From Bugula neritina (lineage: Eukaryota > Bryozoa > Gymnolaemata > Cheilostomatida > Bugulidae), in NCBI GenBank assembly GCA_964035545.1, contig OZ037768.1, forward strand, positions 20,522,700 through 20,582,699: a DNA stretch of 60,000 nt, in the 5' to 3' direction. A program made the position numbers and the translations under genes. Under the pieces are notes generated by a model, which was not told the DNA's origin, made no database searches, and saw only the letters and a list, made by a program, of their open reading frames with translations. Each line of letters starts with the position of its first letter. Position 1 is the first letter of the stretch. Positions 1-15,300 of the stretch are shown piece after piece.

Positions 1-150
1 GTCGCGAAAGGTGAAGAAGTAACAGCTTGAGTCTTGGCTCTGCACACTGGTTGATTGATCAACAAGGATGTTGGCAATTGTCTCGACAGCACGTAAATCT
101 CGATTAAAGTGCCATTTGTAATCAGTTTTTATTATGTCCGAAATTACCAA
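1..150 (-). CDS. Partial exon of an unrecognised gene, open to the window edge
   Basis: On the minus strand a pyrimidine-poor acceptor (ATGCAG, 156-151) is followed by an open frame from 150 to the first base of the window. It is about 50 codons and starts LVISDIIKTDYKWHF. The composition looks coding: it has Trp, His, Cys and an amphipathic stretch, DLRAVETIANILVDQ, then a serine/glutamine-rich turn and CYFFTF. I do not recognise the family. The helical stretch vaguely recalls helices in extracellular GAIN-type regions, but that is a guess. It starts in phase 0, the phase in which the JmjC exon at 3581 ends, so it could in principle be a downstream exon of that gene. However, it shows no JmjC iron-binding motif. 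Confidence 0.4.
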   Translation of the reverse strand, partial: MVISDIIKTDYKWHFNRDLRAVETIANILVDQSTSVQSQDSSCYFFTFRD

Positions 151-3580
<3,430 letters not shown>

Positions 3581-6500
3581 CTCCTTGAACAAGAAATCTG
3601 GTACATTAATAGTTTCGGGAAGAGAGGAATTGAAGTAGAAGTTTCTGTCAAATAAGTACCTGAAACAAATGGAATGTGTTCAGTTATAAATATAGAATAG
3701 AGGAAGTTAAATCTCTGAATATATCTCAAGAAGTCTAAAAATATCTGATTAAAAGGCTCCAGTACTATACTATTTGAAGCAAAAAGTGTCTGACTAAGCC
3801 TAAAACCTTGTGACTGCTATTTTAATCATTTAATATAATTCTAATGCTAGACAACAGCTCTTGACACCAATATTCGTTGGAACTAAGGCTACAATAACAA
3901 GATGGCATTCTGCACCTGACCTCAGACTGAAGGTGCTAAAGTTCAAAATATTCTATAGAACTGCTAGATTTAATTTAAAAACAAAGTTTTGATTAAGAAA
4001 ATTTACATGCATATAAACTATTATAAAGCTCCATTGAAGGTAATGGAGGAGGGTTTATGACAATTTCGTTAGGTAATGTAGCCGAGAGCAAAAGAAGTAT
4101 ACATTTATGATAAGGTGCATATATTAGAACACAAAGTATAATCACATGACAAACTGTTTTCTTTGCACAAGTGCTGTTAGAATTGTAAAAATACCGTGTT
4201 CGTGTTAGCCAGTTATCATAGCACGTAGCTGTAAGTAATAGCACTTGATAAGCATATAACAGGCAATTTTAGATGTTATACAGCCTGCTTGAGGGTGTAT
4301 ATGGGAGATAATGAACGCCTGGTTAAGGATATGTGTAAAGACGCAATAGTGGGTTCGTTGCCAATAAATTCCGCGTAGGTAGCGCCAGATGTGTCGCTAC
4401 TTGATCGAAAGTGCAATGTACCAGCAAACATAGCCCAAGTTCTCTTCTTACTGCTTAAACTTTCAATATTAGCTTTGAGCTATAGAAATGTATTTTCAAA
4501 TTAATTTATTGAATGCAGAAAGATAACTTGTCTCTGCACGCATTGCTCAATTATAGTAGCAATTTTCGGACTTATAGAATCTCGGACAGTGTGAATTAAG
4601 TTAGATATTTTCATTGCTCATGTATATAGTCCTCAGGCTATTGAGTCATGACCTCTAATACATGGTCAATGAACAATTATGCTAATGAGACACTTTTTGT
4701 CCAACAATTAGGGTCTCCGAATAGCTAAAGCATAAGCTATTTTGAAGATTTGGCCACTAGCTGAAACCAACTCCACCATCATCTATGATAAGTTCCTTCC
4801 CCTATGCTGGGATATGAAAACTATTGCAAACAGCTGCACAACTAACTTGGGCTCTGAGATTTAATCTGAACTGTTATGACTATAATTTAGGAAGTTGAAA
4901 AACACTCAAGCCAATACCATTTCGCAACATCTTCCACAATAAAACAGCTTGTAGCAGTTCTATGAATTAATTGTGTTTGAAAAGAATAAACGTTTTTGTA
5001 TAGCGTGAGGTATTTCAGTATAATCTATAGGTGGATTGTATTGCTGACTTTATTTACAACTAAGTTGGTTAGAGAAGTCAGCGGGTGCTGACCCAAAGCT
5101 CGAGGGGTGCAAGGATGTGGAATGTTGATACGAAACAACAATACTATAGCAGTGTGCACTACAAACACAGCCAATGCATTGTCAGCTGATACAGCATCCC
5201 AATTCATAGAGTTTCAGTGAATGAGATGACACCCGGAACATTCTATACAAGAGAGTGTTCTCTGCCTAGTACAATCACTTTCATTATTTATTGTAACTTT
5301 TTATAATCACTTATTTGTAAGCTTACTCTGTACACACACACCCTGCCCTGTTCTCAGTTTACTAATAGAGTAGGCTTGTGCTAAAAATAGCAACATGTAC
5401 TACCTGTTGTGTATTCTACATACAAGTGTGCTCTTCATAGTGATAATTGAACTACAATGTGCACAAGCATAGCTGCTGTATCAACTCATTCAGTGCTACA
5501 CTGAAGTTGTTTGAATTAAAAAATGATTGCTAAAAAATTTGGCTTTGAGTATCTTACTATAAATTACACTCATTTTTTAAATTATTTTATTTATTGTTAA
5601 AAGTCAAAGTACTAAATAGTAATACATATGTTTCAGTATAATCTATAGTTTGATTGTATATTGCTGACTTATGTAGTCTGCCTATTTACTGCGAAATTTG
5701 TTAGGTGTATCACAAGTAAGCTTGCATGTCTCTGTATAATCTTAGCTAAAAATAGTAAATGTATTAGGAGCTTACAGCTGCTCTACTCTAGCTGCTACAG
5801 GTCATGGTGGGTTAATAATCAAGATGCAACTTTGGTGTCTTTGACAGATGTAAGTCATGCAGACATGCTATTTGTACTCCTCGCTGACACAAAGTCACTC
5901 TAAGGCAGCATGACTGCCAGAAATGTTTTGAATTCAATTTTCAACTTTTTGCCACATGTCTCAACTATCATCTGTCAGCAGAACAAATAGGTTGGATAAA
6001 ACACTTGTTTTCACACTTGAATATATACAAACTGTTATCATCACATCAGCCTGGCATGCTGCGGTATAAGTATAATAAGTCAGCGTAGCTGCAAACACAC
6101 AGAGAATATACAAAGTCTACATGGTCACTAGAAAACCTGTTGAAAGACGAGACAGAAAAGCAAAGTACACACCTGTTTCTAGCAGACAGTATCCGTTTCA
6201 GCAATGGAGTTGCTGATAGAGCTAACCATTGTTTGAGTTATTATGTGTGAGAAACTGGAGGGGGCAGAAATAGTTGGTTGAATGGTTAAAGATGACAGAC
6301 ACACTCTATAAAGTATAGTCTATGAACAGAATATGCTTAACTGTTGAGTGTAGCCTAGAAATGATCTATAAACAAGAGTTTAGATGGTGGATGAAGTCTA
6401 TAAATGGTTTGTGGCAACAGATGTGGTCTATAAGCAAGAAAAAAATACTCCTATGTTTACTAATGGTTGTTTGTCTACGTAATATTTTGTGTGGATACCA

Positions 6501-9500
6501 AATTTTCTTATATAATACCAAATTAGAATTTGATACTTATAAATACTTTGTTATATGAATTTTTTAGAGCAGCAACAGCATCAATTCAACAGCAGCCGTT
6601 GTAGTTGTGGCAGTAACTAAGATACAGAGCTGTTTGAACTCTTTGCTTACATTATAATATGTAATAAATGATGTATAGGATGGTAAAGTACATTATAGCA
6701 TAGTATAGTATAGCATAGCATTAGAGAGCAGCCGTGGTCTAGGGGTTAGAGCATTTGCTTAGTGAACACGAAGTCATGGGTTCGAACCCCGACAAAGGCC
6801 ATTGGTGATGTTAGGAAGAGCATCCAGTCATAATTGCTCCTGTGCCTCATCTGACCAAGTCCTTAGCCTGATTTAACAAAAACCCTTTCCATCAGGGGTT
6901 TCTCACAGGGATAGTGACTGGAAACTTGCGTGAGTTTATAGTATAGCATACCTTTCTGTAGCATTGTATAGCATAGCATGATGTAGCATATAGCATTCAG
7001 TGATATATAGTATAGTATAGCTTCTAGTGTAATGTAGCATAGTGTAGATTGGCATAGCATTCACTGTAGCATTCACTGTAGCATGTATAGTATAATATAG
7101 TATAATACAGCATAGCATCTAGCGTAGCATATAGAACGTTTCCTAATCCAATTAAATCTGATGCAAAAGAAAGCTGACTTTCCAAGAAATGCTAAACACG
7201 GCAACTCTGTGACATCACAGAATAAGTTGCCTGGTAAATTTCATACCTCTGAGAGTTTACTAAGAATCAGTGTGTATAACATTTAGCTGGTGTCCTTTCA
7301 CTAGCACTATAGGCATAGGCACCTTGTCACAGGTATTTCTGATGTAGTCGTATAAGCTTTACGATGCAATAGATGGGAATTTGAGTGATGTTAATAGCTT
7401 GCAGCAAATTGGCTGGTAAACTTACAACACTGAGTGGTTAATGGTGCTGCTACGTCGAAGTTATTGGGTACCCAATTCTCTAAGTCTTGTTGGGTTATGA
7501 TATCACGTATTGCTGGTTCATCACCTTGTTTCTCCCAACTTGATTTACCAAAAGGCAATCTATAGTCAAATTTTGTTTTGTTGGTACCATTTGAAGTATG
7601 CAATTCCATTCTTCAAAAAGTTGTGCATTGCAAATGAATTTCAATAATATAAGTGTGCATATGCAATGTTGCAGTCCATACAAAATTCTATCCCTTAAGA
7701 TATTTATGAGTTACGACTCTGAGAAACCCAAAACAATTTACTGCCAGAAGGAAACTTTGAAGGTGGTATTATAGCAACTTGTAAACTGGTATAATATAGT
7801 AATGACTTCTGTAATGCTAGACTGAGAATATTAAAAAATATGTTCCAGCTAACGTAACTAAAACTTTGAATAATTCGTCAGAGTGTAAAAACTTATCATA
7901 TTTTACATGTTAGTTTAATATGGAAACAATTTCATTGTTTCACCAACTCATTATTTTCTACAGGGTATATAAAGAAATTGATGGCCTGGTTCATTCACTG
8001 ATCAGTTGCAACATTACGTTCTATTAGAAGACACAATTTGCTGCTCTATAAATATCTATTTCGAACTAATTAATAGATCTTTATTATTTGTTCTGATGGT
8101 CAGCATTGTTGACACGGTTCAATTCTGTGATTATCAGTTGATATCTACTTAACTATTTCTACAAAATCCGCTATCCCTTGGGTATTTCTTTAATGCTGTG
8201 CAAAGATGGCATTGATCATTTCTGAGCTATCTGCAATATTTCACTGATCACACTGGCCTACGTAAAAAAGAAACTTGCGAAATGAATTCGACAGTTCAAA
8301 GTTTATAACAGTAAAAGGTACTATAAGAGCTACAGCATTAATTTCTAGCATTTTTGAAGAGAAAAGATAGAAAAAAAATATTTTAGAGAAAGGCATTGCC
8401 GTCAGCTAACCACAACACCAGATGTAGTCATGATTACAGACATGCAAAGACTATAACCCCGAGTCAGTTGATCAAAGTTATTGCCATTTAGCTAGTATTC
8501 ATTATGTATAAGAACTAACTGTAGCAAAACGGTTAAACAGATTTAGAGTAAAACTTCTATCCTATGCTCAGTATTACAGAAGAAGGAGGGGGGGGAAGGT
8601 TGTGGCAACCTACCGATGAACTTATAGATTAACATCAATTACCTGCTGCCGATGCTGTGTGCTTTGAAAAACTGTTGAAAGATTACAAAATGTCAACATA
8701 GATGCTAAAGGCAAGTTGTTCTCAACTCGGTGCCTGAATCCTAACCAAACTATGTTTCACAGGAAACAGAAATCCTCTATATTTCGCTGTTTTAGACCAA
8801 AGTTTGTATAAAGACTATAACTGTATTGTTCAATGCGTGGGCGAATTCCTAGAATTCACATGCTGTGCCTTTAGCAAGATTACAAGTGCTTCAAGGTTAT
8901 AAATTCGGACATTTTTATCTTATATATAGGTTATCATCAAGTAGCCTCTCGATACACTCTTTGTGGTATTGCAATGTTAGATTAATCTACAGACAAGGCC
9001 GTTGCCCAGTGTCCAACAAGCTGCACACATGATCACTGGCCTTTGGGAATGCTGCTGTAGGTCAATTTTTGCTCCTACACTGATTTATTATTATGCTGAA
9101 GTAGTCTCAAGTAGTCTTGAGCTATGATATAATGATGTAAAAACTACTGTTTCAAGGTTTAAACAGATTCAAGTCAAAGTTTATCGGTTTCAAGCTCCAT
9201 CTACGCAAAACTCTCATTTCTGCAAACTCTGCAGAGGCAGTTTGAAAAATGTCTGTGTTGAATTAAAATTTGAAAATGGGTCATTTTACTTAATTTAGTA
9301 CACACTGGAAATCTCCAGTTTTTAGCTATTTTTTGCAATATAGCTGCTAATGAACAAGGTATTTTGCCCAAAACTAGTTAAATGTCAATCAACACCCATA
9401 AATAATCAAGGTTCTTTTTAATTTTAATTGATTTTCCATGTTTTTTCCTAACTTTTCAGCTACTTTTGATGGCAGACCGTTACGGTTTTTTCGTAACGGT

Positions 9501-10270
9501 CTGCCATCAAAAGTAGCTGAAAAGTTAGGAAAAAACATGGAAAATCAATTAAAATTAAAAAGAACCTTGATTATTTATGGGTGTTGATTGACATTTAACT
9601 AGTTTTGGGCAAAATACCTTGTTCATTAGCAGCTATATTGCAAAAAATAGCTAAAAACTGGAGATTTCCAGTGTGTACTAAATTAAGTAAAATGACCCAA
9701 ATCTAAATGCTAAATTTGATAGAGCTATAATTTGATATAAAGTTGCTCATAATGTTCAACATCATTGAAAACTCATTAAAATTTCTCGTAGAAATATTAT
9801 ACTTCGCTCAACCAGGTGATCAACTCAAACACAGACTAAACTTACGTGAAGTCATCAGCTGGAACCTCCCTGTTTCGCATCTCTTCAACAAATTCACTGA
9901 AAGTCCTGTTTGTATCTCCTTTGCCACCATTATACACAATATCTAAGGACTTTCCTGCTCCCAGAACCCAGTCATGGTACACAGTAGTCAGACTCTCTAG
10001 CGTCCAATGCTCAGTCTCCACCCAATCCTTCGCACCATTGGCAAATGTGAGAATGAAAGGTTTAGTCTTGAAATCTTTTTCGAAAAGTTCCTTTGTCATG
10101 TCTGTCGCTCTTATTTTCGGGATGTTACATAAGTTGGAGTAGTACTTCATAGAGTCATCAACAGTTGCTGGCAACCACCCTCCAGACAGCACGTCTCCAT
10201 CTAGATCTTCGCACCAGACACTCACAATTATCAGAGTGAGACCCAAGACTCTAGCATTTAGCGCCGCCAT
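3581..10270 (-). CDS. Secreted/ER JmjC (cupin_8) domain protein, JMJD8-like, first two coding exons
   Basis: Exons: 9846-10270 (425 nt, ends in phase 2) and 3581-3659 (79 nt, ends in phase 0). The ATG at 10270 opens an N-terminus MAALNARVLGLTLIIVSVWC that looks like a signal peptide. It is followed by a globular region with KPFILTFANGAKDW and TFSEFVEEM, and then, across the splice, DDFTYLFDRNFYFNSSL. This order (a 'kPvil.g...W' strand, a 'sfseFve' helix, then 'YLFDrnF') is that of the N-terminal half of cupin_8/JmjC proteins. With a signal peptide the nearest known relative is ER-lumenal JMJD8. Donors are GTAAG and GTAATA, and the acceptor is TTTCAG. The metal-binding HxD/E...H half is not seen, so whether it is catalytic cannot be judged. 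The family call is firm; orthology to JMJD8 is tentative. The 6.2 kb intron carries the palindrome at 9277-9699. Confidence 0.68.
6690..7130. repeat. TATAG/TAGCA imperfect simple repeat, interrupted by a SINE
   Basis: Irregular alternation of TATAGTATAGCATAGCA-type words runs on both sides of the SINE at 6724-6937, so the SINE appears to have landed inside the repeat. A similar patch lies at 33775-33930. The minus-strand open frames rich in Tyr, Leu and Ile here are repeat artefacts. Confidence 0.7.
6724..6937 (+). mobile_element. tRNA-derived SINE, family 1, fullest copy
   Basis: The head contains an RNA polymerase III A box (TGGTCTAGGGGTTAGAGC) and B box (GGTTCGAACCCC) at tRNA-like spacing. 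A roughly 140-bp tRNA-unrelated body follows, with the landmarks GTTAGGAAGAGCATCCAGTC and CCATCAGGGGTTTCTCACA. The same body occurs at 28347-28557 (minus), 47533-47683 (plus) and 47887-48008 (minus), which establishes it as a dispersed family. The head does not close into a full cloverleaf, so this is not a functional tRNA gene. Confidence 0.85.
7426..7609 (-). CDS. Unassigned coding-like exon inside the JmjC gene intron
   Basis: The open frame begins at a real ATG (7609) and reads through KFDYRLPFGKSSWEKQ and DLENWVPNNFDVAAPLTT to a good donor (GTAAGT, exon end 7426, phase 1). Alternative entry is possible at an internal acceptor (GACTATAG) that starts a shorter exon in phase 2. The residue mix is protein-like, unlike the surrounding AT-rich open frames. 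It does not belong in the JmjC transcript as reconstructed, because the flanking JmjC exons join in phase without it and its 3' phase would break that frame. It may be an exon of a nested gene, an alternative exon or a remnant. I recognise no family. Confidence 0.3.
9277..9699. repeat. Perfect inverted repeat, 208-bp arms, 7-nt spacer
   Basis: The arms 9277-9484 and 9492-9699 are exact reverse complements base for base, with no indel or mismatch that I can find. The spacer is GTTTTTT. The arm ends read TGGGTCATTTTACTTAA and TTAAGTAAAATGACCCA. The element sits in intron 1 of the JmjC gene, about 150 nt past its first splice donor. No open frame of note, no terminal tandem site duplication and no poly-A are visible. 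Candidates are a fold-back/MITE-type element, a hairpin RNA locus, or an inverted-duplication assembly artefact. Confidence 0.97.
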
Positions 10271-10275
10271 CTTCT
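10261..10275 (-). promoter_or_regulatory. YY1-type initiator-proximal motif over the JmjC start codon
   Basis: The minus strand reads AGAAGATGGCGGCGC across the ATG. AAGATGGCGGC is the classical YY1 binding consensus, which in animals often overlaps the start codon of TATA-less housekeeping genes. The match is seen directly; use by a YY1 homologue is inferred. Confidence 0.5.
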
Positions 10276-12175
10276 ACTAGCCGTAATACTAAATACTTGC
10301 TTGCAACACAGTGCGTGTCAATCTTGTTTCCATGGTAATATTGGAGCCTGCCAACTGTATAGGTAACAGAACTTTCTAATGTCTATTTGGTAACAGCTGT
10401 ACCATTTGTTCAACCAGTTGCATGCATAATATGGAAGAAGCTTAGAAACTATACACACCTCCATTAAAAAGACTTTATATAGTCATAATAAGCTTAAACA
10501 TGCTTATTTCTATAATCAGACTCATCATAAAGATTTCCAAGCTCGCAATTAGTATTTATCAGGTAGACCTGTATGATCCAGGCACTTTTTAAAAACCTTA
10601 TTAGTAATATAAAGCTCATATTTACTTTTAGTGCATAATGTCGCAGAGTATAACTATTAGACTTGGTTTTGCTGCAAGTCAAAGCTGCTCAGTTGTAGTA
10701 CTTTGCCCATCAGCGGTATAGATAACACTTTTAAAAACTCATTATTTGCATAATTTACAAAATTGATTGTTTGGTTGCCATGGTGCTGAGTACTTCCACA
10801 TAATTGTTACAAAAATAAATGATAGTCCAAGTGTAATGAGTTCTGACAAGCACTTTGAGGAACTTCCAGATAGCATTCCGTAATGATTAGAAATTGGATT
10901 TGGTTTTGAATACTCAAATTTCCTGTCATAATGATGTTTAGTTTGTGAGTTAGTAATAGGAGTTTGACCACAATAATCTACCTGTGAAGAATGACAAGGA
11001 TATTTTTAGCTAAATAATTAATACTAGTTGAAAATGTGCTAGATCTAATACATTGCCCACCTATTCAATATTTTGGCCAACTTCCTCTCAGTAAAATGTT
11101 TAAAATATTTAGTTGCTTACAATGTGGCTGGCATGGGCACTATACATAAAGTGTTATAAGCCAGCAGTAACAGCTTTGTTTCAGAATATTTTTCATATAA
11201 AACACTTACAAACTTTGAAGCATACATAAACTTTAAATTTACTGTCGTCTCTTACTTTTATTTTAATGTTTTGATTATAATTTTATTCTAAGATAGTTTT
11301 AACTCATCAGATTTGTCTATCAATTGTCTCTCGAGCTTAGCTATGAACTAAGATCCGAGACCCAGTTAGTTAAATTATATAAATGTTTTAGACATTTGTT
11401 TTACCTGCCCACACACATTTTATAACAGAATAGATGGCCTGGTTTCTTTAAGGTCAATGACATTTATAATCTAAGTAAAGCTCCTTTACCAGAAGTGGTT
11501 TTTATTATTTTTAAATAGTGTACTTGTGCATTAATTTTAAAGTTAACTTATCTGATTTAAAGGTATACTTTTGTGTTCAGGTGCTAGACAGGACTAATTT
11601 CTTATTTTAAATTTCAGAAAAATACTTAAAGCATCCTTGACTCACTCTATTTACGTAGTATTAGAATATTCATCTATACCTGGGCTGTCAGTTTAATACA
11701 ACCTGAAGAAGAGAGAGAGTATGACCAAGCATATCAGTTTTATAAAAAAAGTTTGTGCTCATGCTGATGAGGTTTTGGTTAGGCTCTGGATAGCTAGGAT
11801 ATATATAGGTATTTTAATATTGCATAAATGAAGGGTGGCAGAGATACTTTAAAGAAACTACCAATACTATACAGGCCCACATTTTGCTTTAAATTTATTC
11901 ATTGTTGCAACCATGCAGTATTACCAAATAGATTTCAAAATTTCCGTCTTTAATCTTATTTATCAGCAGTGTAATGCAGTCTAAGGCAAACAATAATAAG
12001 GAATCACTTCGTTATTGCTATTATAAATGTCAAATACAGTTGAGATAATTTTCCCTATCTAGCAAACTGTTTACATAGCACTTAAATATCTACAGATTTC
12101 ATGTTGCTAAATTATTCCCTATATTAATAAATTGCGAGAAATTAGCCCCTACTTGTGCACTAACCACCTAGTAGA
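10271..12175. other. Divergent intergenic region between the JmjC and G-alpha genes
   Basis: About 1.9 kb of AT-rich sequence separates two head-to-head genes. I see no further exon, RNA gene or mobile element in it. The minus-strand open frame at 10494-10682 has no coding character. Confidence 0.5.
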
Positions 12176-12350
12176 ATGTACGCGCTGATCAGTTGCTTTA
12201 GACAATGCCGGAAGAAGTGCAGATCAACGATATCTAACTCATCACACGCATCAGTTAGCAGCTCCATAGAAATGGATGTGGAGACATCAGTGACGAGTTA
12301 CGAAGAACGTGTGACATCACAGATTTCAAATCCACCCGTTCGACCTTCAG
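12176..12350 (+). CDS. Candidate alternative first exon (1a) of the G-alpha gene
   Basis: The ATG at 12176 opens 58 codons, starting MYALISCFRQCRKKC, then serine-rich, then ending SNPPVRPS plus one base (phase 1). A donor, CAG|GTATGA, follows at 12351. The G-alpha exon starting at 17050 accepts exactly phase 1, and both this exon and exon 1b contribute the same split Gly codon. Joined, it would give a G-alpha of about 530 residues with three clustered N-terminal cysteines (C7, C11, C15) as possible palmitoylation sites. This recalls the long-N-terminus logic of vertebrate XL-alpha-s. It could instead be the start of a separate gene, but no other downstream exon on this strand fits it before 16880. 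Confidence 0.5.
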
Positions 12351-15300
12351 GTATGACCCTTTGAACTATTTGATCAATTCAAGATAAACTGTGTTGTGGT
12401 GAGCATGACACATGAGCACATGACAACCTGTTGCAAATGATAGATCTATTTTTGTCAATAATTTTTGAACTATGATATTGGAAGCTCATCAAAGTTTTTT
12501 CCAGCAAAAAGTTACTTTAATTTCGACAGTATTTGTAAATTCAGATTTTAAGAGAATAGATGCTGCTAACTTAAAAACCAAATATTGAAACTGAAACAAA
12601 TTTAATTAAAACCATGATGTTTTTGTTTCGATGGTGGGTTTTTACTTAGCTTTGAAACTGGTTTAAAATAGCTACAAAGTAAATATATTAATGACATGGG
12701 TGTCTATAGAAAACTTCATTCTAATCATGAAGACATAAAAATGGAGTTTCTTTTAACCTAGTGGTGGTGTCTGCCAACAATTTATTCCTTAAAAAGTGTC
12801 TTGTAAATCCAGCAGAAGAAACTAGACTTTCGTCTATTTTTAGACTTTTATCTTAACAAACTGTTTACATCTTAACAAGATGAAATATTTTAATTTAGGA
12901 GTTTGTTTAACTGTTTACTGGTAGATTCGAGCTCTATTAATAGTTTACATGGATAAAGTAAATTGTTGATCAAACAAAACTAATAGGTGTTTAGTAGCAA
13001 TATTGGCTCCCCTTAGTGGCCTGTGTAACCTCAAAATATTGATAGGCTGACAGTTAAAGAAACATCATTGCTTAATATCCGGCTGTTACCAATCAGGTAA
13101 AAGAACCTTGGGAACTATTAGTGCAGGTGAATTTTAATAAAATTTACCACTGATGAAAGATATGTTTATTAAAATGATTAATATATTTTATAAGCAAAGG
13201 ATGATAATGTTTTCAAGACGTCTTAGTTTAACCAAAACATAAATTGCGATTATAGACATATTTACACTCTCACATTCCTAAACAAAAAAGTATATATACT
13301 AAAAGGGTATAAATCTTTTATAGTGTTCTAATAATTGCCATTTATTTAAATTAATATGTTTACTTTGTCAAGTTGAGCTGAGAAATCTAGTGTGAATGTA
13401 TATTAGATTTTTATAGCACAATATGTAGGCATGGAGGATTAGTCATAAAAATGAACATCGTGCAAACATGTTATGACTAGTCAACTTGATTTTTATCTCA
13501 AAGGAAAAATATATAAGCATCTATTTTTATATTAGTTATAATAATGATCTAAATTAGATTAGGGGTGTGGGCGGGAGAATCTGCAATGTAATGCATGACA
13601 CTGAAAATTCGTTAATGCATGACACTGAAGAGTCAGTGCTGTGACACTGGAGAGTCAGTGCTGTGACGATGGATAGTCAGTGGTGTGACACTGGATAGTC
13701 AGTGGTGTGACACTGAAGATTCAGTGCTGTGACACTAGAAAGTCAGTGCTGTGACACTGGATAGTCAGTGCTGTGACACTGGATAGTCAGTGCTGTGACA
13801 CTGAATAGTCAGTGGTGTGAAACTGGATAGTCAGTGCTGTGACACATTAGAAAGCTGACTGACCTATGCAGCTTCCAGAAATACAGTGTTGTGTTGTAAC
13901 TTAATTACCAAAGAAAGGGTGAATGATAAATGAATGAAACTGCTTCACTTGACTAAAGAATCCAGAATGAGTATGTAGTTATAAAATAGCTTTTATATAA
14001 TATATGAATAGCTAGGAACCTGCGCTAAGTTAAAATGCATGATAATCAGGAAGAGCATAAATTTATTATGTAATATTAGTTAATGTAATGTTTCAACATG
14101 CTCTAGATTATTAGACTGCATTTAGTTTATATCAAAATAGTATATAGTGTTATACAACGGAATGCTTATGCACATGTGTATATTCATTGTGTTAAAATAC
14201 ACATGTGCTTTCGCCCAGTAACACGTTTACACGGACAGGATGCATATCATTATGACCAAAAAAACTTCATCAATTATAATTTAGACGCATACTTATTGCA
14301 ACAGGAAAAAAGAAATACAAGCAATAAAACTTCGTGTTCAAAAAATGTAATTTATCTCTTTTTTTATTTAGTTCACTTTATATTTTTATACTCTTTTTGG
14401 CAACAACTCAGGTTTTTGAAAAAACAAAAAAATTAAAATGCCTAGTTCCCCACTTGTTGCGACCATTCCAAGATGGTAACACGGTTTTTTGTGTGTTTGT
14501 GAATTAAAGGATGGTTGGCGACCATCCATCGTTTGTTGAAGATCCTTAAAGTTTTAGAATATTTCAACTGTAGGCAGAACAGCCACAGGCCAATGCACAG
14601 AGCTTTCCTTGTTCCCTGAAGCTGTTTCATAAAAACAAGACTTTTAGTATCAGCAAAAAATACAAGTAATTACTGTTCAGTCGCACATGTAAATGCTTAT
14701 GTCGCTCATGTATCAACCACTTCACTGCCCTATTTGTCTTTTCGTCAGCAGCAGTATATCCTGTTGTAAAACAAAAACAGCTCCTAAGCTTGTGTAGAGA
14801 CTCTGTTAAGATTGTGAAATGCTATGAAGCAACCTGAAATAAAACCATTCTTTCATAAGCATATAATCAATGCCAATATGCTCTGTGTTTTCACTGACAT
14901 CCAAAGATATGTTCTCGTTTGGTTTGTTACACCATTTTACAACCCCTGCACTGAATAATCTGATTCATTAAGGAATCTTAAGCAGAGAAAGTAATACAAT
15001 AAGGAAATAGTATAAAGACTGATAATTAAAAGAGTGAGCTCATTTATTGTAATCCTGGTCTGCTATTGGCTACCCACAGGTAATAGGCTGACTACAGCCA
15101 AGTAGTGAATGGTATTTTAATCATAATTGATGACTTAGCATCTCTCTCCTAGACAGAGTGATGACTCAGACACTTAGGACTGACTCACAGTGGCTTACAG
15201 ATCTGACTAATCACCACAATATCAGGGCCCATTTACTCCTTCATATCAGCCAAGTTATTTATTCACAGAAGTGTTTTGTTATGCAGCATTTCTAATTCAT

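Noticed and set aside
5013-5685. Two near-identical segments of about 40 bp (TTTCAGTATAATCTATAG...TTGCTGACTT) 618 bp apart.
   Set aside because: Too short and imperfect for LTRs or a defined element, with no matching internal features. Possibly a small duplication.
13593-13845. Possible CRISPR-like array.
   Set aside because: Units are contiguous with no unique spacers, and the window is eukaryotic. It is a minisatellite; the same holds for 56780-57276.
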